Notes under the pieces: generated by a model
Told to the model about the DNA's origin: nothing
The model's database searches: none
What the model saw: the letters and a program-made list of their open reading frames with translations, nothing else
Source: Schistosoma mansoni
Lineage: Eukaryota > Platyhelminthes > Trematoda > Strigeidida > Schistosomatidae
Reading direction: 5' to 3'
Length of the DNA: 64,000 nucleotides
Assembly: GCF_000237925.1 (NCBI RefSeq)
Contig: NW_017386007.1
Coordinates: 744,001 to 808,000, forward strand
Made by a program: the position numbers and the translations under genes
Part shown: positions 34,440 through 46,004 of the stretch, in pieces
How the letters are laid out: each line of letters opens with the position of its first letter
Numbering within the stretch: the first letter of the stretch is position 1

Positions 34440-34750
34440 TAAGTTTTCTACAGTCAATTATTATCTCAAATGCTGCATCGTACAGAACCGTATTTCGATC
34501 ATTCATGAATTTCTAATCGTCCTGGATGTATAGGTTTAGGTGAAATTGATTATTTACTTATACAAGATCGATATGACCGTATATATCAATTTGATCCAAT
34601 CCATAATCTATGGGGTTACGTTCAGTGAATAGTTTCGAATGAAAATTTCCAAAAAGAAAATGTTGGTTAAATGAAAGTAAGAAATTACCACCATATACTC
34701 CATCAGGTTTATTCATGTTAACAAGAGATTTTGAAGTGTACAATTTACAA
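34440..34750 (+). pseudogene. unidentified protein-coding relic
   Basis: Forward frames give non-random peptides: RPGCIGLGEIDYLLIQDRYD, then RIYQFDPIHNLWGYV, and in another frame KRKCWLNESKKLPPYTPSG and LFMLTRDFEVY. The composition looks like a decayed exon of a host gene. I do not recognise the family. A frame change near 34628 separates the parts. Confidence 0.3.
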
Positions 34751-34847
34751 TTGTGATGTTATGACAATTTCAAAAGAATTGAATATACTACTAAAGAATA
34801 TAAAGAGTAATATAAATTTATGAAGAAGAAGAAGAAGGAAAAATTCA

Positions 34848-34937
34848 CGGCCCTCACACGGATCAAATGAGATTTGTGTGGCGCATATTTATCTGGTGCT
34901 TCCTTGTACCAATATTTATGTGTTTAAATAAATAAAA
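34848..34937 (+). repeat. short repeat S, 3' part
   Basis: CTGGTGCTTCCTTGTACCAA and TATTTATGTGTTTAAATAA match the insertion in the R2 LINE at 47569-47689; a fainter relic lies at 33868-33910. Confidence 0.55.
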
Positions 34938-35129
34938 ATGAATTATAAAGAAACAAGAAAGGTTTAGTGTATAAAAAGCATGGAAAACAATATGAAAACT
35001 TAAACATTAAAGAAATGTAAAAGATTAGTGCATTCGCATCGTTCTGATTATCTGTCGTTCAATTCGCAATATTACGCAATGATTATTATCCAGTGATTTT
35101 GGTGATATGTCTCAGTCAGCTGATGAATT

Positions 35130-36880
35130 ACCGTTTACTTCAGCTTCTCACCTCTCTTCGGCCGCCAACAAAGAATTTCATGCAGTTTTGCCCTGAACTC
35201 TCCTTTCTAGTTCTTCTCAAGTACTCTTTATCCTTCTAATGTCCTTCTTGAATTCCCGGCACCATGTGTTATTTGGACTACCTCGTTTCTTTTTGTCATG
35301 AGTATCCCAAGTTAGGGATTGCTTTGTACGACACCTTGATGATCTTCGCAATGTGTTCTGTGTACCTCCGTTATTTTTTCTAGTTTTCCAATCATTTGGA
35401 AGCTGACTTGTTCAATGCCACAGTAATTTGTTGTTAATGGTGTTTGGATGTGAAGTATCTTACATAGACATCTGTTCATAGGTACTTGCACTTTTTGATG
35501 GTAGTTTTCCCAGTTTTAGCTTTGTACAATAGAAATGTCTTGACGTTTGTTTTGAAAATCCTGATCTTAGTGTTGGCTAATAGTTTTAGTGAATTGCGGA
35601 TGTTCTTCTGCTGTATGACTGATGCCCTTGCTTTTCTAATTTGTTCCTTAACATTTGCATCGAATCTTCCTTGTTTATCAATGATGCTTCCGAGATAAAT
35701 AAAGGCTTCCACCTGTTGCAGAGCTTCGCCATCAATTGTGATTTGGTTTCTGCTCACTGTGTTTTATTTCAGGACCTTGGTTTTTCTCTTGTGAATGTTG
35801 ACGCTGTGGAAGGCACTGCTACACTGGCGGACTTAGTCTGCATTTTTACTGTGTATGGGAGAAAAGAGCCAAGTTGTCTGCAAAAGCCAAATCATCCACC
35901 TGTATGTAAAGTGACCACAGTATGCCATGCTTCTCTGGAGAAGTGGAGGGTTATATTCCAGTGAACAGCTATCAGGAAGAGCAAGGACCGACAGTAGACA
36001 CTGTTGTCTGATTGTTTCAATGCATGTGTGGGTTGCACCCCATGCATGACTTCGCAATTCAATCCCTCATAGCAGCTCCGTGTTATAGTGATGATCTTCT
36101 CAGGTACTCTATAGTGTCGAAGAAGATTCTACAGGGTGTTTGTATCCATTCTGTCGAGTGCCTCGTCATAATGGTGCTTGTTCTTACTCCTAAATGTTTT
36201 TTGAGGGTAACGTGGATCATGATTGTACTTGGCTCTGTGCCTGACTTCAGTGTTTCAGCTGGTGTGCTGTTCAGTACTGGTGCTCTACTATTCTTGATTT
36301 GTTCAACATTCTTGCTAATTTCTTTTATCGTTTTTTGGGTTTTCATCCGTAGGAAAGCCTATATGTGCTGCTTTGATTTCTGTTCGTTTGGCTTTTCTCG
36401 TTTATTCAATGGGTATTCAAGGCATTGTGACCATTTGTTCTGCTACTCCTTAACCTCATTGACTGGTTTTCATTCTTTGTTCGTGACTGGTTGCTCTAGT
36501 TTACTATATTTCCCTTCTAGCCTCTTGGTTAGACTATAAAGTTGTTGAAATTTCCCTGCTTTGCAGCTTTATTTGCTGTTGTTACTAAGTGTTATACATA
36601 TTTCTGCTTGTCGGCTTTAATGCTGTTTTCTACTGGTCTCTGTATATTCAGTCTGTGTCTCGGCTTCCCTTGTTTTTTCGTCTGTTGACTGTGGTTCTTC
36701 CCATCGTGAGTCCCAATCAGGTAGTCTACAAATGCTCGTTCTTTATACTGGTGTTTCTTAAGCTTCTAGACCTCCTGTTATGTTGAAGTTATTGCTTCTG
36801 TAATCCCTTTCCGGTCATTCTCCATATTAATTTCCACTTATAGTAGAATATTCGGGTCTCAAAACCTGTTTGACAGAGCC
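35130..36880 (-). mobile_element. R1-type LINE, RT region to C-terminus, decayed
   Basis: Reverse-strand coding pieces in order. The pre-RT region is at about 36300-36780 (EGKYSKLEQPV; KTQKTIKEISKNVEQIKN). The RT palm start is near 36170 (HHYDEALDRMDTNTL, the AFD-type motif degenerate). The C-terminal part at 35476-35757 reads [18 protein letters not shown] and IRIFKTNVKTFLLYKA. About 1.7 kb, the longest R1 copy here, with many frame losses. The (TAAG)n tail is not clear. Confidence 0.65.
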
Positions 36881-36903
36881 ATCTTGAGTTTACTGTTTAG
36901 AAT

Positions 36904-37467
36904 AGTAGTAATGTTTTGTAAAATGAGAATTTCACTGATGTTTGTTTTGGCACACACGTTTCAGTGTGTGTAGGTGATTGTGAGTCACATAAACAACAAC
37001 TTATTATTAGAAAGCGGTATGTTTTAATCTAAACAACATTCATAATACACTGACTATAGAGTATAGATACAATAGAATACCATATTATTTGAATAATGAG
37101 ATAGAATGAGGTGATAGACAACAACAAAGTACAATCATTGATATTTCTGTAAACAATTGAGGTCAACAGAAATATGTTTGTGTAATTAAACACTCCTATA
37201 ATTAATACTGAGAAGAAAAGATAATGAATTCTACTTTGAAAAATTTATAGGATGTAGCAGAAATGTTAGAAGTTGGTATTATGTTATATTGAATGGGTTA
37301 AATGGAAGAGAATTGTCAATTTTTGAAATCCTATTCGTGATTGCATATGACTTGTGGGTTGGTGTTGTTTGCATGAACTAATAATCATTCAGTACTTGTA
37401 TTTGGTGACTGTGTGATTCGGAATGGCAAATAGAATATGCTCGTCTGTGCTCACCTTATTGTGTGTT
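36904..37467. repeat. 560-bp duplicated block, copy 1
   Basis: Nearly identical, in the same orientation, to 44513-45073, from AGTAGTAATGTTTTGTAAAA to CACCTTATTGTGTGT. It encodes nothing. Either a low-copy dispersed repeat (possibly a solo LTR) or a small segmental duplication. Confidence 0.8.
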
Positions 37468-37471
37468 GATC

Positions 37472-37590
37472 TACATTGCCCCCAAATGCCCTGGTACGGC
37501 TGAGAGTTGGGATAGTCCGCTCTCCCTCTCGAAATGTTCTCACATGGTCTTGCGTATATAGCCTCTGACAGGGAAAGTGGTTAGTTGGTT
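37472..37590 (-). repeat. dispersed repeat Z fragment
   Basis: Reverse complement of the repeat-Z end: CATTGCCCCCAAATGCCC, GTCCGCTCTCCCTCTCGAAA and GCCTCTGACAGGGAA. Confidence 0.5.
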
Positions 37591-38984
37591 AACATCTCAA
37601 AAGCCATGAGACTAGATGAATCACGTTCGAATGTTATAGTGAGTTTTAGTCTCCTTAAAATTGGAATAGTGTATTTCTGATAAATGCTATCTAGTGCGTT
37701 ATATAGATCAAGGGTTTCTCACTGACTACCTTGAACTACCTAACATCTTATAGAAGCCATCATAAGTGATTTATCATCGACGGATAGATTAGTGTTAGAT
37801 ACCATAGAAGAGTGTCTCAATGAGTGCTACCATTGCAAACTTCATATGGTCTCCTTGTTCGTTTTGTTTTTCCAAATATATCATAGAGTGAAAGTAGAGT
37901 GGAATATTTATAATGGGAACTGGCTAGATAAGAACAAACCACCAATCTGATTAGTATCGGTGTCCTTTTCTTCAATTAACTACTAAACTGTATTGACTTA
38001 ATGATTGATCATTTAACTGGCATACAATTGAATAACTTATTAGTTTTAGTACAAATTTTATTATGAAAGAAATTATGGAATATTAGCTACTTTTTCCAGC
38101 TATTTCAGCTGACAGATTCTATACTGTGATCTGAACTGCTCGAGTAGTCACTTGGATGACTTGAGTTGAAGTTCAACTCGATAGGGTAGCAGTATAATTA
38201 CAATTAAGAAATGATATTTCAAAGAAAAGAGAATAGGAGATTTATTGTTGTGTATCCATACACAGATATTTATAGCCTTGTACAGATTTGAGAGTAATAT
38301 GTTAGAGATTTCCAAGTAAATAATTCGATCTAACGAGATTTTCACAGCATGACATCCTAGTTGTTGTTGTTGTCGTCGTCGCGTTTTTCTTTCTTCTGAA
38401 ATGTTTATTTAATCTCAGAATATTTGCTTACTTTAAGGTTAAACTTTTATGTCTAAATATTATGATAAGAATGTTAATGTGATTCGTTATTGTAATGAAC
38501 GTGAACACAGAAGTGGGGACAACTGAATGTATTTGAATATAAAATTAGAGGATCTCATAGTCAAATCTGAGAACCATAGAGTAAATACTTCATTTGCAAA
38601 ATGTCGAACAATAGTTTGAAATTTCATTGGTGATACATACTACTTATATCTGTCGACATCAGTAGCACACACGACAAATCAAGTCTTAGTAGTAATATGT
38701 TTAGCTTAAGCACAAAGTTCTTTGAAGAATATATATATATATATATGTATTGATAGGTGATTAGCACATACTTTATCACTTATTCTTGGGAATTCAAGAG
38801 ATGGTTATAATTTATATAGGTTATTAGTCAGTTGTATGATATTTAAATCAAGATAAGATTTAATCTAATTTTACTGGGTTTTCATCTAACTACTGTACAG
38901 TGAAACATCTTCTAGGTTAAAACGTGAATAGAAATAGTAATAGTAAGCGATGGTTTAATAAGCTCAATTTAGTTGTTTAATGAA

Positions 38985-39349
38985 AACTCTTTCTCTTCTC
39001 TATTTAACATTGGTAATCCAGACATAATCCATCCCATTTGATCTGATGTTGCTGTACCAGGAAATAATGGCGTACCAATCAACTTTTCACCTAACATACA
39101 TCCCAAACTTTATATATCAACACCTTTTGCATAATCATGACATGGATGCCAGGGGAATTTCTGGAACGCCATTCCAACTTGTCGCTACGTATTCAACCAA
39201 TGCAGGAGGTAATGTTTTACAGTTGATATTACCATTAAAATTTTCACACTTACTTCGACCTTTCAATGAATATGCTAAACGAAAATTACACAACTTCACT
39301 GAACAGTCAGAATGCAAGCGAACATTTGATGGCTGCAGTGTATGTAGTA
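38985..39349 (-). pseudogene. MAPK15/ERK7-like kinase pseudogene exon
   Basis: The reverse strand opens after a plausible acceptor (TTGCCTGTTTTCAG). It encodes kinase subdomains VI-IX in order: LQPSNVRLHSDCSVKLCNF (from K-P-x-N and D-F-G), EYVATSWNGVPEIPLASMS (from VATRWYRAPEI), then YAKGVDI-stop-SLGCMLGEKLIGTPLFPG (from KGVDMWSLGC-LGE-L-G-PLFPG). The DFG motif is NFR and APE is VPE. A stop stands in place of the invariant Trp. Catalytic function is therefore lost, though the reading frame otherwise survives for about 110 residues. The retained acceptor suggests an unprocessed duplicate. The MAPK15 assignment rests on the KGVD-W-LGC-LGE segment. Confidence 0.65.
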
Positions 39350-39699
39350 CTGAAAACAGGCAAAATATTAATTATTGATAATCATGGTAGGAAAAAATGT
39401 GAAGTGACTGAAGAATGTTTCACTGTGAAAGTAGAAAGTGAACGAATTCTACTTATGAAGAAACCATTTGAGTCAATGTTATACGCGTGTTTAACGATTT
39501 GCAAGGATGTATTCTATTTTCGTCTTATTGAACCAAATTCAAAAGTGGCGTGCACAAAATAAGTGTGCTATAAATTGATGCTTCTCTCAGGATGATTCGT
39601 CTGTCTTGTGAAATCCTTCATCTATCTTTCAAAGCAACCAGATTGAAACTGAAATAAGTGGCCAACCTTTACGAAAGATTTCCTACATCAACCCCTTAA

Positions 39700-40420
39700 C
39701 TATGGCTTTTGCCAACTTACGTCATCTATGGCGAAGAAGAGATGCTCGTCTATCAATTAAGGGACGAGTATACTGCGCAGCAGTTCTCTCTGTTCTACTT
39801 TACGGCTGCAAAACGCTGCCATTAAGAGTAGAAGATACTGGTAAGTTACTATTATTTGGTGACAAATGCCTTGGAAATATTGCTCGCATCTGCTGGGATA
39901 ACCGGGTAAGTAATAGTGAGGTTAGACGCAGGTTATTAAGGAGTGGTGGTAAATCAGTTGCTGACGTGATGAATCTTCATCGACTGAGATGGTTGAGCCA
40001 CGTGTTACATATGCCTGAACACCGATTACCAGGACACGCTATGCTGACTAGTGTCGGGGATGGTTGGAAGAGAGTTAGGGGCGACCGAACGAAAACGTGG
40101 CATCAGGGCTTGAAGTCACTAACTTCAAGTCTGAGCCATGTTGATAGATGCAGACTACTTGGTTGGTGTCCGTGTGACCATCGTAACCAATGGTTGGAGA
40201 CTCTGTGTGACATGTCTCAGAATCGACCACAATGGCGTATGTGTATACACTTTCTGTCTTCCCTTAAACCTTGAGATTAAAATTGCTTCATATCTGTAAT
40301 TCTTCCTGTACTATATTCCTTATATAGAAGCTTTCTTTTATGTATTAGCACCACTGAATTTACAACTTCTTTGAATTCGGTGTTCATCTTGTTGTGCTAA
40401 CGAGGTATGGCAAACAAACA
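39700..40420 (+). mobile_element. R2b LINE, C-terminal coding region and 3' UTR
   Basis: Frame 39702-40274 encodes NLRHLWRRRDARLSIKGRVY, LLYGCKTLPLRVEDTG, HRLRWLSHVLHMPEHRLPG and NQWLETLCDMSQNRPQWRM. It is followed by the 3' UTR (GTGCTAACGAGGTATGGCAA). 5'-truncated within the RT C-terminal domain. It matches 62320-62700 (-) closely, so both belong to one R2 subfamily (R2b). Confidence 0.8.
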
Positions 40421-40694
40421 AACATCAACATTAAGTAGTGTAATCCAGATTAATGTCAAGACTTGCAGATATCACATCATGGATCTCATCATTCGATAGA
40501 TTAAGACTTACTCGATTGTAGAAAACTATTATATTTATGATTTCCGAGTATTTATTCGTTTGCAAACAACTTGTTTACTAATCCTAGTGGTATACTAAGT
40601 TTCATTGAAGATAGTTATATTCTTTCCACTTGAAACATACAGCTGTTCAAAAATGATATATTATCGCATTCGAAGACGGTGAGTGTGTGGAAAT

Positions 40695-40877
40695 CATCGA
40701 ACTGCATGAGGAGTAAAGCCGTAACTTGGAGTTCTCAAGCCAAAAGAAAAAAGTTGGGAGACCAAAGAACACAATGTACTGTAAATCGGGAGCAGAAATA
40801 AAAGGAGTGAATAGCACGTGACAACAACGGGGAAGGAGAACTGATAACAGAATTGGTAACAGGCATAAGTAAGTCTT
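40695..40877 (+). mobile_element. R1 LINE 3' end, decayed
   Basis: AACTTGGAGTTCTCAAGCCA, GGGAGACCAAAGAACACAAT and ACAGGCATAAGTAAGT: the last ~180 bp of R1 with its tail. Confidence 0.55.
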
Positions 40878-41399
40878 ATTTGTTTCTTTTGCACTCGTTT
40901 TTATGTCTATATTTCCTTCACAGTTTACATTATATTCTTCCCTTTGGTTGCCATTAATGGTTGAAACATAGTGGAATGGCTGACTATTCACACACATGTT
41001 GAATAGTATGAGAGTTTCCACTTCCGGTAACGCAATGGTCACTGTGAAACAGATGAGGACTTATTCAATATGATGGTATAAAATTGTAAGCAGCTGACGA
41101 GAAACCGCAAACCATGGTGAATTCATGATGTTCTGCTAAATTGATTGTCCTTACTTCAGCAAAATTTATAAATGGGGAAAGTTGAATGAAACGTCAGAAT
41201 ATTGCCAAATACAAATTATCTATCTGAAATTGTCTCAACAGGTCATTTTGATCACAAAATTGATAATAACTAGTTACCAATAAGTAGTAGAAGTAGTATA
41301 GGTAGAATACCTGATGGACATAATTTTAAATGTATTCAATGAGTAGACAAACAGGACATCAATAATTGTGCTTTTATCAATAAGTATAAACATCTCTGT

Positions 41400-42400
41400 T
41401 CTACAAGATGTCAGTTGTGTTTTGAGTAATGTAGCAGTTGATTCTCATACTGCAAAATTGAGTGATCTGAGTTCTAAAGAGCAAAATACTCTCGCAGGTC
41501 TACTAAAATCTCGCTGCAAACTACACATTGGAGCGTTCAACGTACGTACCCTATTTCAAATCGGTCAACAGGCCTCCTTGGTTAAAACCCTAAGATCTCG
41601 TACGATTGATGTATGCTGTGTTTGTGGAACACGCATACAGGATCGTAGTGTGGTCATTCACTTGACCCCACCTTGTCAAAATGGACAGCCGACGAGATAC
41701 GCCCTCCATGTATCTGGTGACCCATGACTAGTTCTCGTGGACCTGCAGGTGTAGGCATGGCATTTAGTACGGTGGCAGAACAAGCACTATTAAAATGGTC
41801 ACTGTTAACAGTCGTCTGTGTGCTGTCCGGCTAAATGGCTCCTTAAGAACTCGGAAGGATTGGGACACACGTCGTCGCGTTTTCGTCGTTTCTGCCTACG
41901 CTCCCACTGACTGCAGCCCGGATTTAGTGAAAGATGACTTTTACAGAAAGATCTGTGAACGTCTTCAAAAAGCTAAGCGCTCAGACATAGTAATCGTAAC
42001 GGGTGACTTTAATGCCCAATTAGACAGCTTAAACCAAAGAGAAATACATTTAGGTGGGTATTTTAGTATTCCGGCTCAGCGAACCGATAATGGTGATTGT
42101 CTGTTGTTTGCGCCTCGCCGAACGCAGATAAACTGCACTAAGAAGACCCATTAGGATTGAACTGGAGGACGAAAGTAGATTCCAGGAACAACTGAGTTCA
42201 CATCTAGTCAGTTTTGTAAATGAAACTGACCCAGATGTTGCTTGAAAAGATATACGAATAGCTGTGGAAACAGCAGTAACGTCTGTTAGTGATTTAAACC
42301 AAAGGGTTACAAAAAACCAATGGAATTCTTCTAAATCTGTTGCACTTATGGATTGTCGTAAACTCATCTCATCAGGCTGTGAACACGACGAAGAGCGAAA
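41400..42400 (+). mobile_element. R2 LINE endonuclease region
   Basis: Forward frames encode LHIGAFNVRTLFQIGQQASL, TIDVCCVCGTRIQDRS, RRRVFVVSAYAPTDCSPD, DIVIVTGDFNAQLDSLNQRE and, downstream, NQWNSSKSVALMDCRKL. This is an APE-type endonuclease with GDFNAQ as catalytic motif; ETR is altered to GTR at the usual glutamate. Several frame losses, and no RT follows: a reverse-strand R2b copy abuts it at about 42400. Confidence 0.75.
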
Positions 42401-43756
42401 AGAAATCAGATGTACGCCAGTTGAACTGCCCTTCAAAGAATTCCGCCCATCGTCCAAGACGTCGACAGATGATCGTGATTGGCATCCTGTCAACCTCACA
42501 GATTGTTTCACTCACACCAGACTTCTTGCTGCCAGTGACTCGGATGAGTTGGAAGAGCTTCTGGCAGTTACCAGATGCAGCTGCTGCTTCCATCTCATTA
42601 GCATGCTTCGACCACCAGTCTTCTGGGTCCTTACGCAAGCTTTGCCCAATTTCATTACGTAACAGCCTTCGTTTGTGGTCATACTCACGGTCACCCGAAG
42701 TAGACCGACGGGATTCGATCAGTTTTAAGGAGCCAAAATAAACCCAGTGCTTATAAGCGGGACGTTTCGCGAAGCCTCAAGTGACTTTACTCGCCATTTT
42801 CATGGCGTTGTGAAGTTGCAGCCAATGCTCATCTATACTTTTCGGTGGGATGGTAGCTACCTTGGAGGCTAGCTCCGCTCGATACTTACTCGCAACAGAA
42901 GTTGCGGCCAGTTTACTAACATCAATCCGTTGGTGGTGGCCAATTCTTCGGTCACTGAAAAGTAAGGTAAGATTGGCGCAGACAAGGACATGATCAGAGT
43001 TTAGATAGGTACTCCAAAAGGAGCGGCAGTCTTGTACGTAATACGCCAGCGGTAGCTGATCGCGATGTGATCAATCTGTGTCCAGGCTTGAGATGCAGAG
43101 GGAGGACGCCAGGTGACACACCGGTCCCCGTTAACTCTCATGCGACCAACAAGTCCCCATCGGTCACCTAAACGACTCTCCTCTGTGCTTAGACACCCGA
43201 CCTGTGCATTCAAGTCTCCGGCTAATACTACAATATCTGTCGAACGCGCTTCCTGGAGAAGAACAGTTAACTGGTGGTAGAACTCATCGTTGATTGCATC
43301 CGGGCTGCAATCTGTCGGGACATAGGCGGAGATGACGAAAAGACACCTTTTCTCACGCCGGTTTCTTCTCACTTTGATGGAATTTTCTAATCTAACAGCA
43401 CATAACCGACTGTTAATGGGGATTGAATGGATTAGTGCTGCATCAGCTCTAGCGCTTAATGCGACACCGACGTCAGGAAGACCAGACGAGGATGCCACAG
43501 GGTCCCCGGATAAGCGCACGTGAAACAAGCTTTTCGAGGTGACAGATGGAGAGCGAAATTGTAGTACTTCACTAGAGTCTTGAATACGGGTCTCGGATGG
43601 ACAACAAACATCAACATTAAGACTTTCTAAAGACAAAGCCAGCCCCATCTGTTGTCTGATCTGCATTAGTGTGCGAACGGCGAAGGAAGCCAGCTTGAAT
43701 GGCGTACGTGGTTTCAGAAAGACTGGTTCAGTATTCGTAATTGGTGGAAGCATTCA
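42401..43756 (-). mobile_element. R2b LINE endonuclease and pre-RT region
   Basis: The reverse frame 43001-43753 encodes an intact-looking endonuclease: FAVRTLMQIRQQMGLALSL, CCPSETRIQDSSEV (Glu kept), FVISAYVPTDCSPDAIND, VVLAGDLNAQVGC and TQIDHIAISYRWR. Further pieces (MRKDPEDWWSKHANEMEAAA; RLGRWAEFFEGQFNW) reach the start of RT at about 42400, with frame losses between. Its 3' half is missing. Confidence 0.75.
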
Positions 43757-43975
43757 CTTTCAACCAGACAGTGACTGGAGATCGTTTAGATAGGACAGAT
43801 TTTCCACCATGGGCGAGCTGCTGCATAAGTTGAAGAGTGAGGATACATATATTGGGAATAAAAAGGAGTAAATAAGCGACATGGTAAATAATAATAATAA
43901 TAACTAGATGATTGTATGAGAAAACGACCAGCGAGCTCATTTGAAATTGGGTGGTAAATGGTTACAATGTTTTAT

Positions 43976-44135
43976 AGAGTTGAGATCATGAGTCAATTGA
44001 AGCTAGACCACCGTGTAAAACCTGGAAGCACTGGACGGCCGTTTCGTCCTCTTATGGGACTCCTCAGCAGTGCGCATCCACGACCGCGCACTCGCGAGAT
44101 TCGAACCCAGGACCTACCAGTCTCGAGGTCTTTCA
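43976..44135 (-). mobile_element. SINE type B with intact hammerhead
   Basis: Plus-strand landmarks ATCATGAGTCAATTGAAGC, GCGCATCCACGACCGCGC and B-box complement GATTCGAACCCAGGACC. The tRNA A-box part is absent. Confidence 0.8.
44028..44073 (-). ncRNA. hammerhead ribozyme (type B), intact-looking
   Basis: Stem I GCACTG/CAGTGC, core CTGAGGA, stem II GTCC/GGAC with a changed loop, GAAA, stem III ACGG/CCGT and GTC at the cleavage site. Confidence 0.8.
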
Positions 44136-44512
44136 TACATTCGGTGAACAGTGAAATGTGTCTATCCAGAATATCGGGTAAAGATTAGTTTATCCGTCAC
44201 AATGATTGATATGAGACGATACAGAGGTGATGTGGATTATATCATCAGGATGATTGATCAAGGCCTCATTCATAGACCAATATACACATGACACTATAAC
44301 TAGTTTAGTCTGAAAGAATGGAGATTATCACTGAGCGTTGCATATATTGATAAAGTAAGTATGTGAAAACTAGATGATTGTATAGGAAAACGACCAGCAT
44401 GCTCATTTGAAATTGGATGGTAAATGGTTACAGTGTTTATTGAAACGTGGAGCAAGGCCTTCTATGAATAGACAGCCAAAAGATTTGTTTCACTTCATTT
44501 TCTGTTTATAAA

Positions 44513-45073
44513 AGTAGTAATGTTTTGTAAAATGAGAATTTCACTCATCTTTTTTGGCACACACGTTTCAGTGTGTGTAGGTGATTGTGAGTCACATAAA
44601 CAACAACTTATTATTAGAAAGCGGTATGTTTTAATCTAAACAACATTCATAATACACTGACTATAGAGTATAGATACAATAGAATACCATATTATTTGAA
44701 TAATGAGATAGAATGAGGTGATAGACAACAACAAAGTACAATCATTGATATTTCTGTAAACAATTGAGGTCAACAGAAATATGTTTGTGTAATTAAACAC
44801 TCCTATAATTAATACTGAGAAGAAAAGATAATGAATTCTACTTTGAAAAATTTATAGGATGTAGCAGAAATGTTAGAAGTTGGTATTATGTTATATTGAA
44901 TGGGTTAAATGGAAGAGAATTGTCAATTTTTGAAATCCTATTCGTGATTGCATATGACTTGTGGGTTGGTGTTGTTTGCATGAACTAATAATCATTCAGT
45001 ACTTGTATTTGGTGACTGTGTGATTCGGAATGGCAAATAGAATATGCTCGTCTGTGCTCACCTCGTTGTGTGT
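44513..45073. repeat. 560-bp duplicated block, copy 2
   Basis: Partner of 36904-37467, same orientation. The flank at 44447-44519 also has an inverted partner at 60230-60310. Confidence 0.8.
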
Positions 45074-46004
45074 AAGTCTAGATCGCGTTATTTCGAGGAT
45101 TCCTAGTTAGAATAATAATTCAACAACCTGTAATTTATCACATGAACATTGGATCATTTTGGGAATTAGAGGAAGTCGACTGAATCTGATAGGTGTTTCC
45201 GTTGGAAACAATTTCTTGTTAGACCTGGTCACTTTTCCGTGAAACATTTTTTCCATGGATAATATTAACCTAATTAACATTAACGTGTAGTTACTATGTT
45301 GCATATTTACCAAATGTTACTGCTATTGTCACTAGTGATAATAATTAGTATAATGGTTTATAATAATTCGATAACAGGTCACAATTTAGTTGTACAATTG
45401 AAGACAATTCTGTTGTTGATGTATACGTGAAATTATGTAACAACCATTCATTCGATTGTAGACTGTAATACTCGAGGAAACAATATTTTGGTTATTGTCA
45501 ACATGTTTATTCAAATGCACAATCCACCTTCACAGTAACAAGAATTACTTTTTGCAAATATAAGCAAAACATAAATAGTCTTAACTAGTTCCGTAGATAT
45601 TATCATTCACTTACGAAAGTATAGACTGTTATTCATCCATCCATCAATAATTGACTCATTATGTTTAGTATGGAGTAAATATACCTTGGACATTCTGTTA
45701 TCATAATAATTTACTTATATGGTTAAATATAGATGACAATCAAAACAAGCTCAATTGGTAGGTGAAAATCATCCATTGAAATACTAAAGTGAAATTCAGT
45801 CTTCTTCTTCTTCTTGTCTGTTAACACTTTCATTAACTTTCAGTTTCAGTGATCTCTGTGGTCATTACAAATCTCTGTGTGTAAATCGAGAAACCTATTC
45901 AATTTTTAACATTTCACTATCAATAAAATGCATTATCTTTCTTTTATTTCAATCATTGATCACATAAATCTACACAACTGAACACATTCATTTCCACACC
46001 TCGC

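Noticed and set aside
36904-45073. The direct 560-bp repeats as LTRs of one 8-kb element
   Set aside because: The interval holds LINE pieces, a kinase pseudogene and SINEs but no LTR-element coding region, and no polypurine tract or target duplication was seen.
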